Shown: positions 55,895 to 64,000 of the stretch, one piece after another
How the letters are laid out: each line of letters starts with the position of its first letter
Numbering within the stretch: position 1 is the stretch's first letter
Assembly (NCBI GenBank): GCA_947489665.1
Contig: CANLEH010000005.1
Span: 1 to 64,000, forward strand
Length of the DNA: 64,000 nucleotides
Direction of reading: 5' to 3'
Origin: an uncultured Roseicyclus sp.
Lineage (GTDB): Bacteria > Pseudomonadota > Alphaproteobacteria > Rhodobacterales > Rhodobacteraceae
Translations under genes and position numbers: made by a program
The notes under the pieces: generated by a model
Told to the model about the DNA's origin: nothing
Databases searched by the model: none
What the model saw: only the letters and a program-made list of their open reading frames with translations

Positions 55895-57529
55895 TTACCC
55901 CAGCTTCACGTTGTCGATGCCCACGATCCGGTCGTAGAGCCAATAAAGGACCAGAACCACCGCCAGCAGGATCGAGCCAAGCGCGGCCGCCAGGCCCCAG
56001 TTGAGGCTGGAGGAGATGTGGAATGCGATCCGGTTCGAAATGAACGTCCCCGTCCGCCCACCGACAAGTTCAGGGGTGATGTAGTAGCCGATGGCTAGAA
56101 TGAAGACGAGGATACAGCCCGCCCCGATTCCCGGAATGCTCTGCGGGAAGTAAACCCGTCGGAACGCTGTGAAATTCGTCGCCCCCAGCGATTTCGCCGC
56201 CCGGACATAGCTCGGCGGGATTGTCTTCATCACCGAAAACATCGGCAAGATCATGAACGGCAACAGGATATGCGTCATGGCGATGATCGTTCCGGTCTGA
56301 TTGTTGATCAGCGCCAATCGGCTGTCATCGGCCACCAACCCAATCCACACCAGGATGTCGTTGATCACCCCTTGCTGTTGCAGCAGCACCTTCCAGGCGG
56401 ACGTCCGCACCAAAAGCGAGGTCCAGAACGGCAGCAACACAAGGATCAGAAGCAGGTTCGATGTGCGCGTGGGCAGGTTCGACAGCAGGTATGCGATGGG
56501 ATAGCCAAGCAGGATGCAGCTGATCGTGATGACGCCCGACATGAACAGCGTCCGCCAGAACAGCAGCAAATAAAGGCGCTGATCTTCAGGCTGTGCCTCA
56601 ATGCCCTGCGGCGTCAGTTGCAGGTCGACGGACGACAGGAAGTAGCCGGCGGTGAACGGGTCCGAGAAAGCCTCGATCGTGCCCCAGACCTCAAGGTCGA
56701 GCCAATCCTCGTCGATATCCTCGAACGCGTCACGGTAGCTTTGGGTCTCGAAACCCGGGACGGCCTCCAAGGCCGCCACGAATACAGGGCCATCAAAGCG
56801 CCCAAGGCCCTCAGCCCCTTCGCCACTGTCGTGGATCGCCATCAGGTCATGGTAGAGCGCCGCATAGACAAGGTGCCATGGCTCTTCTTCCGCCGGATCA
56901 TCGCCATCCGTTTCCTGAATGGTCCGCGCGAAAACCTCATAGGCTTCCGCCGCGCGGGGGAAGCTGGCCCCAAACTCCGCGTCGATCCGGAACAGCGACA
57001 ACGGGCGATCCTCGCCCTCAGCCGGGCGGCTGGCCAACCAGCCCGTGTCTGACACCAGTGGCAACCAGAACAGCGGGTCTTCCCACTGTTCGTTCAGGTC
57101 CACGAACTGGTCCGTGTAAATCTCGCCAATATCGTCCACACCGCGCCCGGTTTTGCGGAACAGCGACGACATACCCGTCGTCTCGTAGTTCAGGCGACTG
57201 CCCAGGCGCGTATGCTGGCGGCGTTCGGTTGCGGCGTAGAAATCCAGCGCCAGCGCCGCGTAGACATCGTCTTCGGGCAGATCTGACGGGTCCCATTCAT
57301 CCAGCGCCACAACGGTGCGCGGCAGGGTCTCGGACACGATCTGGTTCTCGACCGAGCGAAACAGCATATCCACGATCGGCGCAATGAAGGTCACGAGGAT
57401 AAAAATCAACAGTGGCGCAATCAGCATCAGCGCACGCAGTTTCTGCGCGCGCAAGGCACGGGCCAGCGACCGCTTCAACGGGCGGCCATCGGCGGCCAGG
57501 ACGGGGCCATCTTGAGTTGCGTCGCTCAT
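55895..57529 (-). CDS. potB: ABC transporter permease, PotB-like with large insertion
   Basis: 544 residues, nearly twice the usual length (about 290). Helix 1 at about 34-57 is followed by about 255 residues of acidic, soluble sequence before the remaining helices begin near 320; the EAA loop (RAAKSLGATNFTAFRRVYFP) is present. The inserted part should lie in the periplasm between helices 1 and 2. Start overlaps the DUF1330 stop (ATGA). Confidence 0.88.
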   Translation of the reverse strand: MSDATQDGPVLAADGRPLKRSLARALRAQKLRALMLIAPLLIFILVTFIAPIVDMLFRSVENQIVSETLPRTVVALDEWDPSDLPEDDVYAALALDFYAATERRQHTRLGSRLNYETTGMSSLFRKTGRGVDDIGEIYTDQFVDLNEQWEDPLFWLPLVSDTGWLASRPAEGEDRPLSLFRIDAEFGASFPRAAEAYEVFARTIQETDGDDPAEEEPWHLVYAALYHDLMAIHDSGEGAEGLGRFDGPVFVAALEAVPGFETQSYRDAFEDIDEDWLDLEVWGTIEAFSDPFTAGYFLSSVDLQLTPQGIEAQPEDQRLYLLLFWRTLFMSGVITISCILLGYPIAYLLSNLPTRTSNLLLILVLLPFWTSLLVRTSAWKVLLQQQGVINDILVWIGLVADDSRLALINNQTGTIIAMTHILLPFMILPMFSVMKTIPPSYVRAAKSLGATNFTAFRRVYFPQSIPGIGAGCILVFILAIGYYITPELVGGRTGTFISNRIAFHISSSLNWGLAAALGSILLAVVLVLYWLYDRIVGIDNVKLG

Positions 57530-57816
57530 TCCACGCCCTCGACCACTAGGATCACACTGTCAGCGGTGCGACGGCGGATCTCGGCAACTTCTTGATATGC
57601 GGGGTCGTTGTAGGCAGACATCGCGGCCTCATACGACTCGAATTCAAACACGACATGGCGCTGGAAGGTCTCACCTTCCATAATCTCGGACTTGCCGCCG
57701 CGCACGATGGGCTTGGCCCCGTGGCTCAGCAGGATCGGCGTGTCCCGTTCGATGTACTCTTGGTACGCCTCGGGATCGTTCACCGTGATGTGGCCGATGA
57801 TATAGCCTTTGGGCAT
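57526..57816 (-). CDS. DUF1330 protein
   Basis: 96 residues of the small ferredoxin-like-fold DUF1330 family: KGYIIGHITVNDPEAYQEYI at the start and the central EGETFQRHVVFEFESYEAAMSAYNDPAYQ, both typical. No signal peptide. Located between potD and potB with an ATGA overlap to potB; function of the family is unclear. Confidence 0.85.
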   Translation of the reverse strand: MPKGYIIGHITVNDPEAYQEYIERDTPILLSHGAKPIVRGGKSEIMEGETFQRHVVFEFESYEAAMSAYNDPAYQEVAEIRRRTADSVILVVEGVE

Positions 57817-57843
57817 TGGACCGCCTTGTCGCCTCGTGAGGGT

Positions 57844-57869
57844 GTCAGGGCGACCGAGGCCGCCCTGAC
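57844..57869 (-). terminator. Hairpin after the potD gene
   Basis: GTCAGGGCG, 8-base loop, CGCCCTGAC: a perfect 9-bp stem starting 10 bases after the potD stop. No T-tract. Same relation to a binding-protein gene as the hairpins at 7800 and 42099. Confidence 0.6.
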
Positions 57870-57879
57870 AAAGGTAGAT

Positions 57880-58995
57880 TTACTGGGCCAGCCACGCCTG
57901 GAAGCGTGCGTCCATGTCATCGCGGTAGTCCGCCCACCACTCGTAGTTGAACAGGAACGTGTTCTGAGCGTTTGCCGGATCGGTCGGCATGTGGGGCGCC
58001 ATCGGGATGCCGAGGTCTGCATGGTCACCCACCAGCGGCGCGGACGACGCACGGGTCGGGCCATACGAGATGTAGAGCGCCTGATCGGCCAGACGCTGCG
58101 TATCCGTGGCAAAGCGCACGAAGTCGAGCGTACGGGCAAGACGATCTTCCGGCAGACCAGCAGGAATGATCCAGCCGTCCAGGTCGAACATCTGCCAATC
58201 CCAGAGCATGTTGACCGGCTGGCCCTGCTCTTCGATCAGGCTGAACAAACGACCATTGTAGGTCGACCCGATTGCAACCTCGCCATCGGCCAGAAGCTGT
58301 GGCGTGTCGGCACCGGCGGACCACCAAACAGTCTGGTCCTTGATGGTGTCGAGCATCGCGAACGCGCGCTCAAGACCTTCTTCGGTCTCCAGCGTGTCGT
58401 AGACGTCTTCGATCGCCACACCGTCACAGATCAGCGCCCATTCCAGGTTCGCAATCGGGCGACGCTCCAGCGAACGCTGGCCGGGGAAGTTTTCGGTGTC
58501 GAAGATCGCGCAGACACTGTCAGGCTCGGCGCCGTTCCACTCTGCGATATCGTTGCGGTAGCCGAAAGTGGTCGAATACACGATCTGCGGGATGAAGCAG
58601 TCGGACACGATGAACTCGCCGAAGTCTTCCGAGGCAGGCGTGCCATCGGGGGCCGGGGCCAGCATCTCGTCATGGTCGATTTCCATCGCCAGGCCTTCGT
58701 CGCACAGACGCATGGCATCAGCGGCCACAACGTCGACGAGGTCCCAGGTGATGTTGCCAGCCTCATTCATGGCACGCAGGCGCGCCACGGCTTCGGCCGA
58801 GCTTTCGTCCCAGATCACTTCCAGGCCCTCGTGCATTGCGGCATAGGGGTCGGAATAGGCGCGCGTCTGGCTGGTCTGGTACGCACCGCCCCACGACACA
58901 AGCGTCATGGAACCGGCCATGTGACCATCGGCCATTGCACCCGTCGCAGCAAAGGCCGCGCCGGTGGTCAGGAGCATAAGGCTCTTGAGTTTCAT
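57880..58995 (-). CDS. potD: Polyamine-type ABC substrate-binding protein (PotD/PotF-like)
   Basis: 371 residues, signal peptide MKLKSLMLLTTGAAFAATGAM, then MTLVSWGGAYQTSQTRAY at the mature N-terminus, typical of the PotD/spermidine-putrescine family. ATG with AGGAGA upstream; the longer open frame is rejected. Ligand is probably a polyamine or a related cation; this branch also includes proteins for other amines, so the exact ligand is open. Confidence 0.88.
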   Translation of the reverse strand: MKLKSLMLLTTGAAFAATGAMADGHMAGSMTLVSWGGAYQTSQTRAYSDPYAAMHEGLEVIWDESSAEAVARLRAMNEAGNITWDLVDVVAADAMRLCDEGLAMEIDHDEMLAPAPDGTPASEDFGEFIVSDCFIPQIVYSTTFGYRNDIAEWNGAEPDSVCAIFDTENFPGQRSLERRPIANLEWALICDGVAIEDVYDTLETEEGLERAFAMLDTIKDQTVWWSAGADTPQLLADGEVAIGSTYNGRLFSLIEEQGQPVNMLWDWQMFDLDGWIIPAGLPEDRLARTLDFVRFATDTQRLADQALYISYGPTRASSAPLVGDHADLGIPMAPHMPTDPANAQNTFLFNYEWWADYRDDMDARFQAWLAQ

Positions 58996-59057
58996 GGTTA
59001 GTCTCTCCTTGGTTGGACTTTGGTTTTTCCCGTGGTTTTTCGGCCCTTTACGGGCCG

Positions 59058-60155
59058 TTATGCATCCAGTGCCCGGCAATCCTGCGGACGCCAGCCAATC
59101 TCGATGCTCTCCCCCGGCTTCAGCCTGCGCTGATCGGGGGCATTCCGTGTCTTGATGATGAAGTCTTCGGTTCCCGCAACGCTCAGACGCGTGCGGTAGA
59201 TGTCGCCCATATAGACGAATTCCTTGACCTCAGCCTTCAGCGTATGGGCGTCATCCGCCAGACGCGAGCGATCCATTTCGACCCGCTCGGGCCGGATCGA
59301 TACTTGGGTTTTCTCGCCGACCGCGCTGACATTGACCGGAACCGCGTCAATGACGGAGCCATCTTCCAACGTCACTTCGCACATATCGCCTGCCATCTTG
59401 CTGACCGTGCCCTGCAACGTGTTGTTTTCGCCAATGAACTGGGCAACGAAGCTGTTCTGCGGCTCCTCATAAAGTGTGTCGGGTGCTGCAAGCTGCTGAA
59501 TGCGGCCATCGTCGAATACCGCCACGCGATCCGACATGGTCAACGCTTCGGTCTGGTCGTGGGTCACGTAAACGGTCGTAATCCCCAACTCATGGGCAAG
59601 GTTGGTGATCTCGAACTGCAAGGTTTCGCGCAGTTGTTTGTCGAGCGCACCAAGCGGTTCGTCCATCAGAACCAGCTCAGGCTCAAACACCAACGCGCGC
59701 GCCAACGCGATCCGCTGCTGCTGGCCACCCGAAAGCTGCGCCGGTCGGCGATTGATGAAATCACCCATCTGCACCATGTCGAGCGCGCGCTTGATTTTGC
59801 CCTCGCGGTCCGACTTGCCCATCCCGCGCACTTCCAGCGGGAAAGACAGGTTCTCGCCCACGGTCATATGCGGAAAAAGCGCATAATTCTGGAACACCAT
59901 GCCGATGCCGCGCTTGTGCGGAGGGATGTTGTTGATCGGTTTGCCGTCGAGGGTGATTTCTCCGTGCGTGGCGGTCTCGAACCCGGCCAGCATCATCAGG
60001 CAGGTGGTCTTGCCCGAGCCCGAGGGCCCAAGCATCGTCAGGAACTCGCCCCGCCCGATGTGAAGATTGAGGTCTTTAACGACGAGCACTTCGCCGTCAT
60101 AGCTTTTTTGCACGCGGTCGAAGGCGACGAACGCTTCCGTCTGGTCTGAGGTCAA
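59058..60155 (-). CDS. potA: Polyamine-type ABC transporter ATPase (PotA-like)
   Basis: 365 residues: Walker A GPSGSGKTT, signature LSGGQQQRIALARAL, Walker B LVLMDEPLGALD, H-loop YVTHDQTEAL, and a C-terminal TOBE domain (about 280-360). TTG start with GGGGAG upstream. First gene of the leftward pot operon. Confidence 0.92.
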   Translation of the reverse strand: MTSDQTEAFVAFDRVQKSYDGEVLVVKDLNLHIGRGEFLTMLGPSGSGKTTCLMMLAGFETATHGEITLDGKPINNIPPHKRGIGMVFQNYALFPHMTVGENLSFPLEVRGMGKSDREGKIKRALDMVQMGDFINRRPAQLSGGQQQRIALARALVFEPELVLMDEPLGALDKQLRETLQFEITNLAHELGITTVYVTHDQTEALTMSDRVAVFDDGRIQQLAAPDTLYEEPQNSFVAQFIGENNTLQGTVSKMAGDMCEVTLEDGSVIDAVPVNVSAVGEKTQVSIRPERVEMDRSRLADDAHTLKAEVKEFVYMGDIYRTRLSVAGTEDFIIKTRNAPDQRRLKPGESIEIGWRPQDCRALDA

Positions 60156-60406
60156 ACCCCACTCCCCTGTTGTCTTGCTGCAGTGTCTCCGGGTTTACCC
60201 CGTGCCTGCGCTTATCAGGGCGAAGACTAAGCGCGGATGACCCGCAGTTTCAACCAAAGCCTTCGCCAACCCTGTCTTCAAACCTGAATTTCCTTCTGAC
60301 AAACGGGAAATGCGGCCATTCACAATCAAAAAGCGGCGCAATCGGGCGATCTGCCCGTGTCTTGTGCGGGTCGGGCAAAGGGCGTAACCCTTGCGCAAGG
60401 CATGTT

Positions 60407-62218
60407 ATGACCCGCGAGGATGGCCTTTTTGCCGCTTTTCCCCAACATCTTGGACATCGCGTGACGACCGCTTCCCACAGCAATCCTTCGGGCGCCGCAC
60501 TTTGGCGTCGTTTGTGGACAGAGCATGTGCGCCGCTACTGGCCCGTGCTTTTGTTGGCCGTCATACTCATGAGCCTTGAAGGCGCAGCCATCGGGGCCTT
60601 TGCCTGGCTTGTCCAACCGCTCTTCGACACGCTTTTCACCTCCGGGTCGATGGAGGGCGTGACATGGGTCGCTTTGATGGTCGGCGCCCTGTTTCTGTTG
60701 CGCGCAACGGCTGGCTTTTTCCAACGAATACTCGTGGTAGGCGTCGGGCTGCGCGTTGTGGCAGGCCTTCAACGCCGCATTTTGGACCATCTCCTGACCC
60801 TGGACATGGCCTTCTTTCAGACGAACCCGCCGGGTGCCCTGATCGAACGCACCCGCGGCGACACGAGCGCGCTTCAATCGGTATCATCGGCTGCCCTCAT
60901 GTCTCTGGGGCGCGACGCGATCACGCTCGTCTCTCTGCTGACAGTCATGCTCTACACCGATTGGCGTTGGACGCTGTTCGCCCTTCTGGGTGTCCCTGCT
61001 CTTATCCTTCCACTGTTGGCTGTTCAGGCCTTTATCAAGCGCACCGCAATTGCGGCCCGTGCGGCGGCGGCGGGCCTCTCAACCCGCCTGGATGAGATCT
61101 TTCACGGCATTCAAACCATCAAGCTGAATCGGCTTGAGCAGCATGAACGCGCCCGCTTCAAGGACGAGATCGCGGCCTATCTGCGCCCGTCGATCCGCGC
61201 CCAGATCGGTGTGGCATCCAACCCTGCGATGATCGACATCATCGCAGCACTTGGCTTTGTTGTGGTGCTTTATGTCGGCGGACAGGACATCATCGACGGC
61301 GAAAAAACCCTTGGCGAGTTCATGTCCTTCTTCACCGCCTTGGGGCTGCTGTTCGAGCCGCTGCGCCGCTTGTCCAGTATTGCAGGTCAGGTTCAGACAG
61401 CCGGCGCCTCGCTGGAGCGCATCTATGATGTGCTTGAGACGAAGCCGACCATCACGGATGTTAAGAACGCCAAACCATTGTCGGCAGGCGATGTGACCTT
61501 CGATAATGTCCACTTCGCGTATGGCGATGCGCCGGTCCTGCGCGGCCTGACCTTCACCGCGACGGCCGGGCAAACGACGGCGCTTGTGGGCGCGTCCGGC
61601 GCGGGCAAAACCACCGTGTTTGCGGCCCTGACACGGTTGCTGGATGCCTCTGAAGGCACGATTGCCATCGGCGGCACGCCAATCATCCAAGCCGAAACCG
61701 CCAGCCTACGCGACACGATCGCTGTCGTAGGCCAGGAAACGGCCCTGTTCGATGAAAGCATCGCCGCCAACATCCGCATGGGCGCACTGGACGCGACAGA
61801 CGCGGAGGTCGAGCAGGCCGCGCAAGCCGCAGAAGTCATGGAGTTTGCACAGTACCTGCCGAACGGCCTCAATACGCTGGTTGGTCCCCGTGGCTCCGGC
61901 CTGTCCGGCGGACAGCGTCAGCGCGTTGCCATTGCGCGCGCGATGCTCAAAAGCGCCCCTATCCTGCTGCTGGATGAGCCTACATCCGCCCTTGATGCCA
62001 AGTCGGAAAAGCTGGTCGGCGCAGCATTGGATCGCTTGGCAGAGGGCCGCACCACCTTGGTGATCGCGCACCGCCTGTCCACCATCCGCAATGCCGACAA
62101 GATCATCGTCATGGATCAAGGCCGCGTCATCGAAGAGGGCACACATGACGAACTGCTGAGCCAAAATGGCGCCTATGCGCGCCTGCACGCGATGCAGATC
62201 ACCGGCACTGATGATTAG
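60407..62218 (+). CDS. ABC exporter, MsbA-like
   Basis: 603 residues: an N-terminal six-helix exporter domain (about 30-330) and an ATPase domain with GASGAGKTTVF, LSGGQRQRVAIARAML and [12 protein letters not shown]. Fused half-transporters of this kind flip lipids or export small molecules; MsbA-like lipid A export is plausible but unproven. Start chosen at the ATG with AAGG upstream; a GTG about 18 codons in is possible. The 60156-60406 spacer shows nothing else. Confidence 0.85.
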   Translation: MTREDGLFAAFPQHLGHRVTTASHSNPSGAALWRRLWTEHVRRYWPVLLLAVILMSLEGAAIGAFAWLVQPLFDTLFTSGSMEGVTWVALMVGALFLLRATAGFFQRILVVGVGLRVVAGLQRRILDHLLTLDMAFFQTNPPGALIERTRGDTSALQSVSSAALMSLGRDAITLVSLLTVMLYTDWRWTLFALLGVPALILPLLAVQAFIKRTAIAARAAAAGLSTRLDEIFHGIQTIKLNRLEQHERARFKDEIAAYLRPSIRAQIGVASNPAMIDIIAALGFVVVLYVGGQDIIDGEKTLGEFMSFFTALGLLFEPLRRLSSIAGQVQTAGASLERIYDVLETKPTITDVKNAKPLSAGDVTFDNVHFAYGDAPVLRGLTFTATAGQTTALVGASGAGKTTVFAALTRLLDASEGTIAIGGTPIIQAETASLRDTIAVVGQETALFDESIAANIRMGALDATDAEVEQAAQAAEVMEFAQYLPNGLNTLVGPRGSGLSGGQRQRVAIARAMLKSAPILLLDEPTSALDAKSEKLVGAALDRLAEGRTTLVIAHRLSTIRNADKIIVMDQGRVIEEGTHDELLSQNGAYARLHAMQITGTDD

Positions 62219-62877
62219 TGCGTGACGGCTGACCAAATCCCGAAAGCGCCGACCACCACAAGGCTCAACGCCCACAGAAGATCGAGGTTGAACCAAGTCT
62301 TCGACAGAAACTTGAGCCCAAGCCAAAGATAAATGAAAACGGCAATAACTGCACCTGCCAGCGTCATCGCCAGCGTGTGCAAGCCTGCCACGGCTACCGC
62401 GATCCCAAGATCGCTGCGCATCAGCGCCTCTGCCGCCAGATGCCCGGTGTCATCGGGCGCAATCGCGCAGATGCCCAGGTAAATCGGCACCAACATCAGC
62501 CCCGCCCCATGGGCCAAGGCCGCCAGAAACGACCACAACGCCAGCCGGGCCGGATGCACGCGCGCCAGCATGCGCGGATGGCGGCGATTGATCAGCAGAT
62601 ACACCCCCATCGCGATCACGATGACGCCTGCGCCGATCCGGATCTGAGTCTCGTATTCGACCAGCACGATCATCAGCGAAAACGGCAACAGGATCGCCAG
62701 CATCGACAGGAAATGCCCAAACGCCAACAGCCCCAGCGCCTTCGGGAGGGCTGAGGCCTTGCGTTCCATCAACGCGGCAGAAACCGCCAGGGGCCAGCCC
62801 ATCCCGGGGTTCAACCCGTGATAGAGGCCCGAGGCGATGACGGCCCACCAAAGGGCCGCCACTGAAAGCTCTTCCAT
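62215..62877 (-). CDS. NicO/HupE-like polytopic membrane protein
   Basis: 220 residues, about six helices. The first contains SGLYHGLNPGMGWPLAV, which recalls the HxxNPGHG-like metal-site helix of nickel/cobalt or copper transport families. It overlaps the exporter tail by 4 bases and starts 9 bases after the SBP56 gene, so is co-transcribed with it. A metal-delivery role for that enzyme is inferred. Confidence 0.6.
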   Translation of the reverse strand: MEELSVAALWWAVIASGLYHGLNPGMGWPLAVSAALMERKASALPKALGLLAFGHFLSMLAILLPFSLMIVLVEYETQIRIGAGVIVIAMGVYLLINRRHPRMLARVHPARLALWSFLAALAHGAGLMLVPIYLGICAIAPDDTGHLAAEALMRSDLGIAVAVAGLHTLAMTLAGAVIAVFIYLWLGLKFLSKTWFNLDLLWALSLVVVGAFGIWSAVTH

Positions 62878-62886
62878 AAGGCCCGC

Positions 62887-64000
62887 TTAGACGTTCGGGT
62901 AGCAGAAGCTGTCAGTCGAACAATCCCCGCCCTCAAGGCGGATCTGGTGCGAGCGGTAGCCGTCGGGGAAGTCGATGTAGAAGTCCTCCGCCAGGCGGAA
63001 ACCATTCTCATCATTGTGAGCCATGACCATCTGGCCGCCCTCGTCGTCCGGGTAGAACTGGTCATCCCATGTCGAATAGAGCGAGTTAGTCCAGTAGACC
63101 CGCTTCCCGTCGCGAGAAACCTCGACCATCTGGGGGCCATAAACGAAGGGTTTGCCGTTGGGGTGCGCGGTGCCACGCGCAATGCCACCCACCTCAACCT
63201 TGCCCACAAGAACCGGGTTCATCGGGTCCGACACATCGTACTGATGCATCTCGCCCAGGCCCCAGCAGGCCACATAGAGGTATTTGTCATCCAGGCTCAG
63301 GTCGATATCCGTCACCAGCGGCGGCACCGCCTCGAACCCCTGCAAAAGCGGCGGCAGGTTCTCTGCCGCCTCAGGGCGCGGGTCGATGGTGATGGTCTTC
63401 TTGGCCTGCCATTTGCCATCCTCGCCGCGCCACCAGGTGAAGATCGAACCTTGCAGGTTGGTTGTATCCACCACCACCCCACAGAACCCGTAGCTTTTGG
63501 TCGGATCATGCGCAGGCCGGATTTCCAGTGCCATCTGGTGGTTCTCGCCCAGATCAATCGTCTGCACGTTCTTCCGCGCACGAAGGTCCCAGAAATGGAT
63601 CTTGTGGCCGTATTTGTTGGACAAAAGGTCCTCTGCCACGATCCCGCCCTCGAATTGCGGCGGCAGACCCCATTCGGACGACACCATGTAATCCTGCGGC
63701 AGGTTCCACCAGAAATCGTAGTGCTTGTCCTGCTCGCCCCGGTCCATCTCATAGCGGCCGATCACATCGAACGTCTCGCAATCCATGATGAAGATGCCGG
63801 GCGGGCCATCGGTGCCATCTTCGCCACCGCCACCAAGGGTGGAGACGTAAATGCCCTCGGGCCCGCAATGGATCGTGTGGGGGCGCGAATAGCCGGTCTT
63901 GGCGAAAATCTCTTCCGGTTCGATGATCTTGTGGATCTTGGCCTCAAGCGGCTCCTTCACGTCAATCACATAGATCCGGCTCGACCGGATGCCGGGCACG
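62887..64000 (-). CDS. Selenium-binding protein 56 / methanethiol oxidase, 5' end outside window
   Basis: The C-terminal 370 residues of an SBP56-family protein, which is about 460 in full. Recognisable: PHTIHCGPEGIYVSTLGGG, GENHQMALEIRPAHDP, ARGTAHPNGKPFVYGPQMVEVS and the C-terminal SHQIRLEGGDCSTDSFCYP. Bacterial members (MtoX) oxidise methanethiol to formaldehyde, hydrogen sulfide and peroxide in DMSP breakdown and are copper-linked. The N-terminus and any signal peptide lie beyond the right edge. Confidence 0.85.
   Translation of the reverse strand, partial: VPGIRSSRIYVIDVKEPLEAKIHKIIEPEEIFAKTGYSRPHTIHCGPEGIYVSTLGGGGEDGTDGPPGIFIMDCETFDVIGRYEMDRGEQDKHYDFWWNLPQDYMVSSEWGLPPQFEGGIVAEDLLSNKYGHKIHFWDLRARKNVQTIDLGENHQMALEIRPAHDPTKSYGFCGVVVDTTNLQGSIFTWWRGEDGKWQAKKTITIDPRPEAAENLPPLLQGFEAVPPLVTDIDLSLDDKYLYVACWGLGEMHQYDVSDPMNPVLVGKVEVGGIARGTAHPNGKPFVYGPQMVEVSRDGKRVYWTNSLYSTWDDQFYPDDEGGQMVMAHNDENGFRLAEDFYIDFPDGYRSHQIRLEGGDCSTDSFCYPNV

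Overview
The window reads as a chromosomal piece of a marine Rhodobacteraceae (roseobacter-type alphaproteobacterium). This rests on high GC, very dense operons with ATGA/TGATG stop-start overlaps, a SoeBC-type sulfite dehydrogenase pair, single-ATPase FrcABC-like sugar transport, TRAP transport, and the housekeeping run dacC-tmk-holB-tatD. The genus cannot be named from sequence alone.

Layout. (1) 1-3.8 kb: a striking G/C homopolymer block, then soeB-soeC and small conserved genes. (2) 3.85-18.9 kb: a myo-inositol (cyclitol) island. An ABC transporter, a dioxygenase and one iolB form a leftward operon opposite a LacI regulator. Two oxidoreductases and a TIM-barrel isomerase form a second leftward group, and iolD-iolC-iolB-aldolase-iolG a rightward operon. 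The same 16-bp palindrome (TTGCAACCGGTTGCAA) lies in both divergent promoter regions, so one LacI protein probably governs the island. (3) 18.9-21.4 kb: an aromatic-amino-acid-type decarboxylase opposite a DeoR regulator. (4) 21.4-33.6 kb: a leftward run of ten genes, hmgA, two tiny membrane ORFs, maiA, fahA, an MBL-fold protein, an aromatic flavin monooxygenase, DUF2783, a 1048-residue self-sufficient reductive dehalogenase, and a dimethylglycine-dehydrogenase-like flavoprotein. It looks like a route that dehalogenates an aromatic compound and feeds it through homogentisate to fumarate and acetoacetate. (5) 33.9-36.4 kb: an acyl-CoA synthetase and a PanE-like reductase. (6) 37-44.1 kb: a uronate cluster (uxuA, kdgK, kdgF, a DEH-reductase-like SDR, a TRAP transporter, a GntR regulator) converging on 2-keto-3-deoxygluconate. 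(7) 44.3-47.7 kb: LysR, two SDRs, a gene-poor spacer and tRNA-Ser(TGA). (8) 47.9-54.8 kb: envelope and housekeeping genes. (9) 54.9-60.2 kb: a polyamine-type ABC operon with a DUF1330 gene and unusually long permeases. (10) 60.4-64 kb: an MsbA-like ABC exporter, a NicO-like membrane protein and a truncated SBP56/methanethiol oxidase gene at the window edge.

The most interesting parts are the dehalogenase-homogentisate operon, the palindrome array at 9987-10104, and the shared inositol operators. Hairpins also follow the solute-binding-protein gene in all three importer operons. All functional calls are from motif and context reading; no database search was run.
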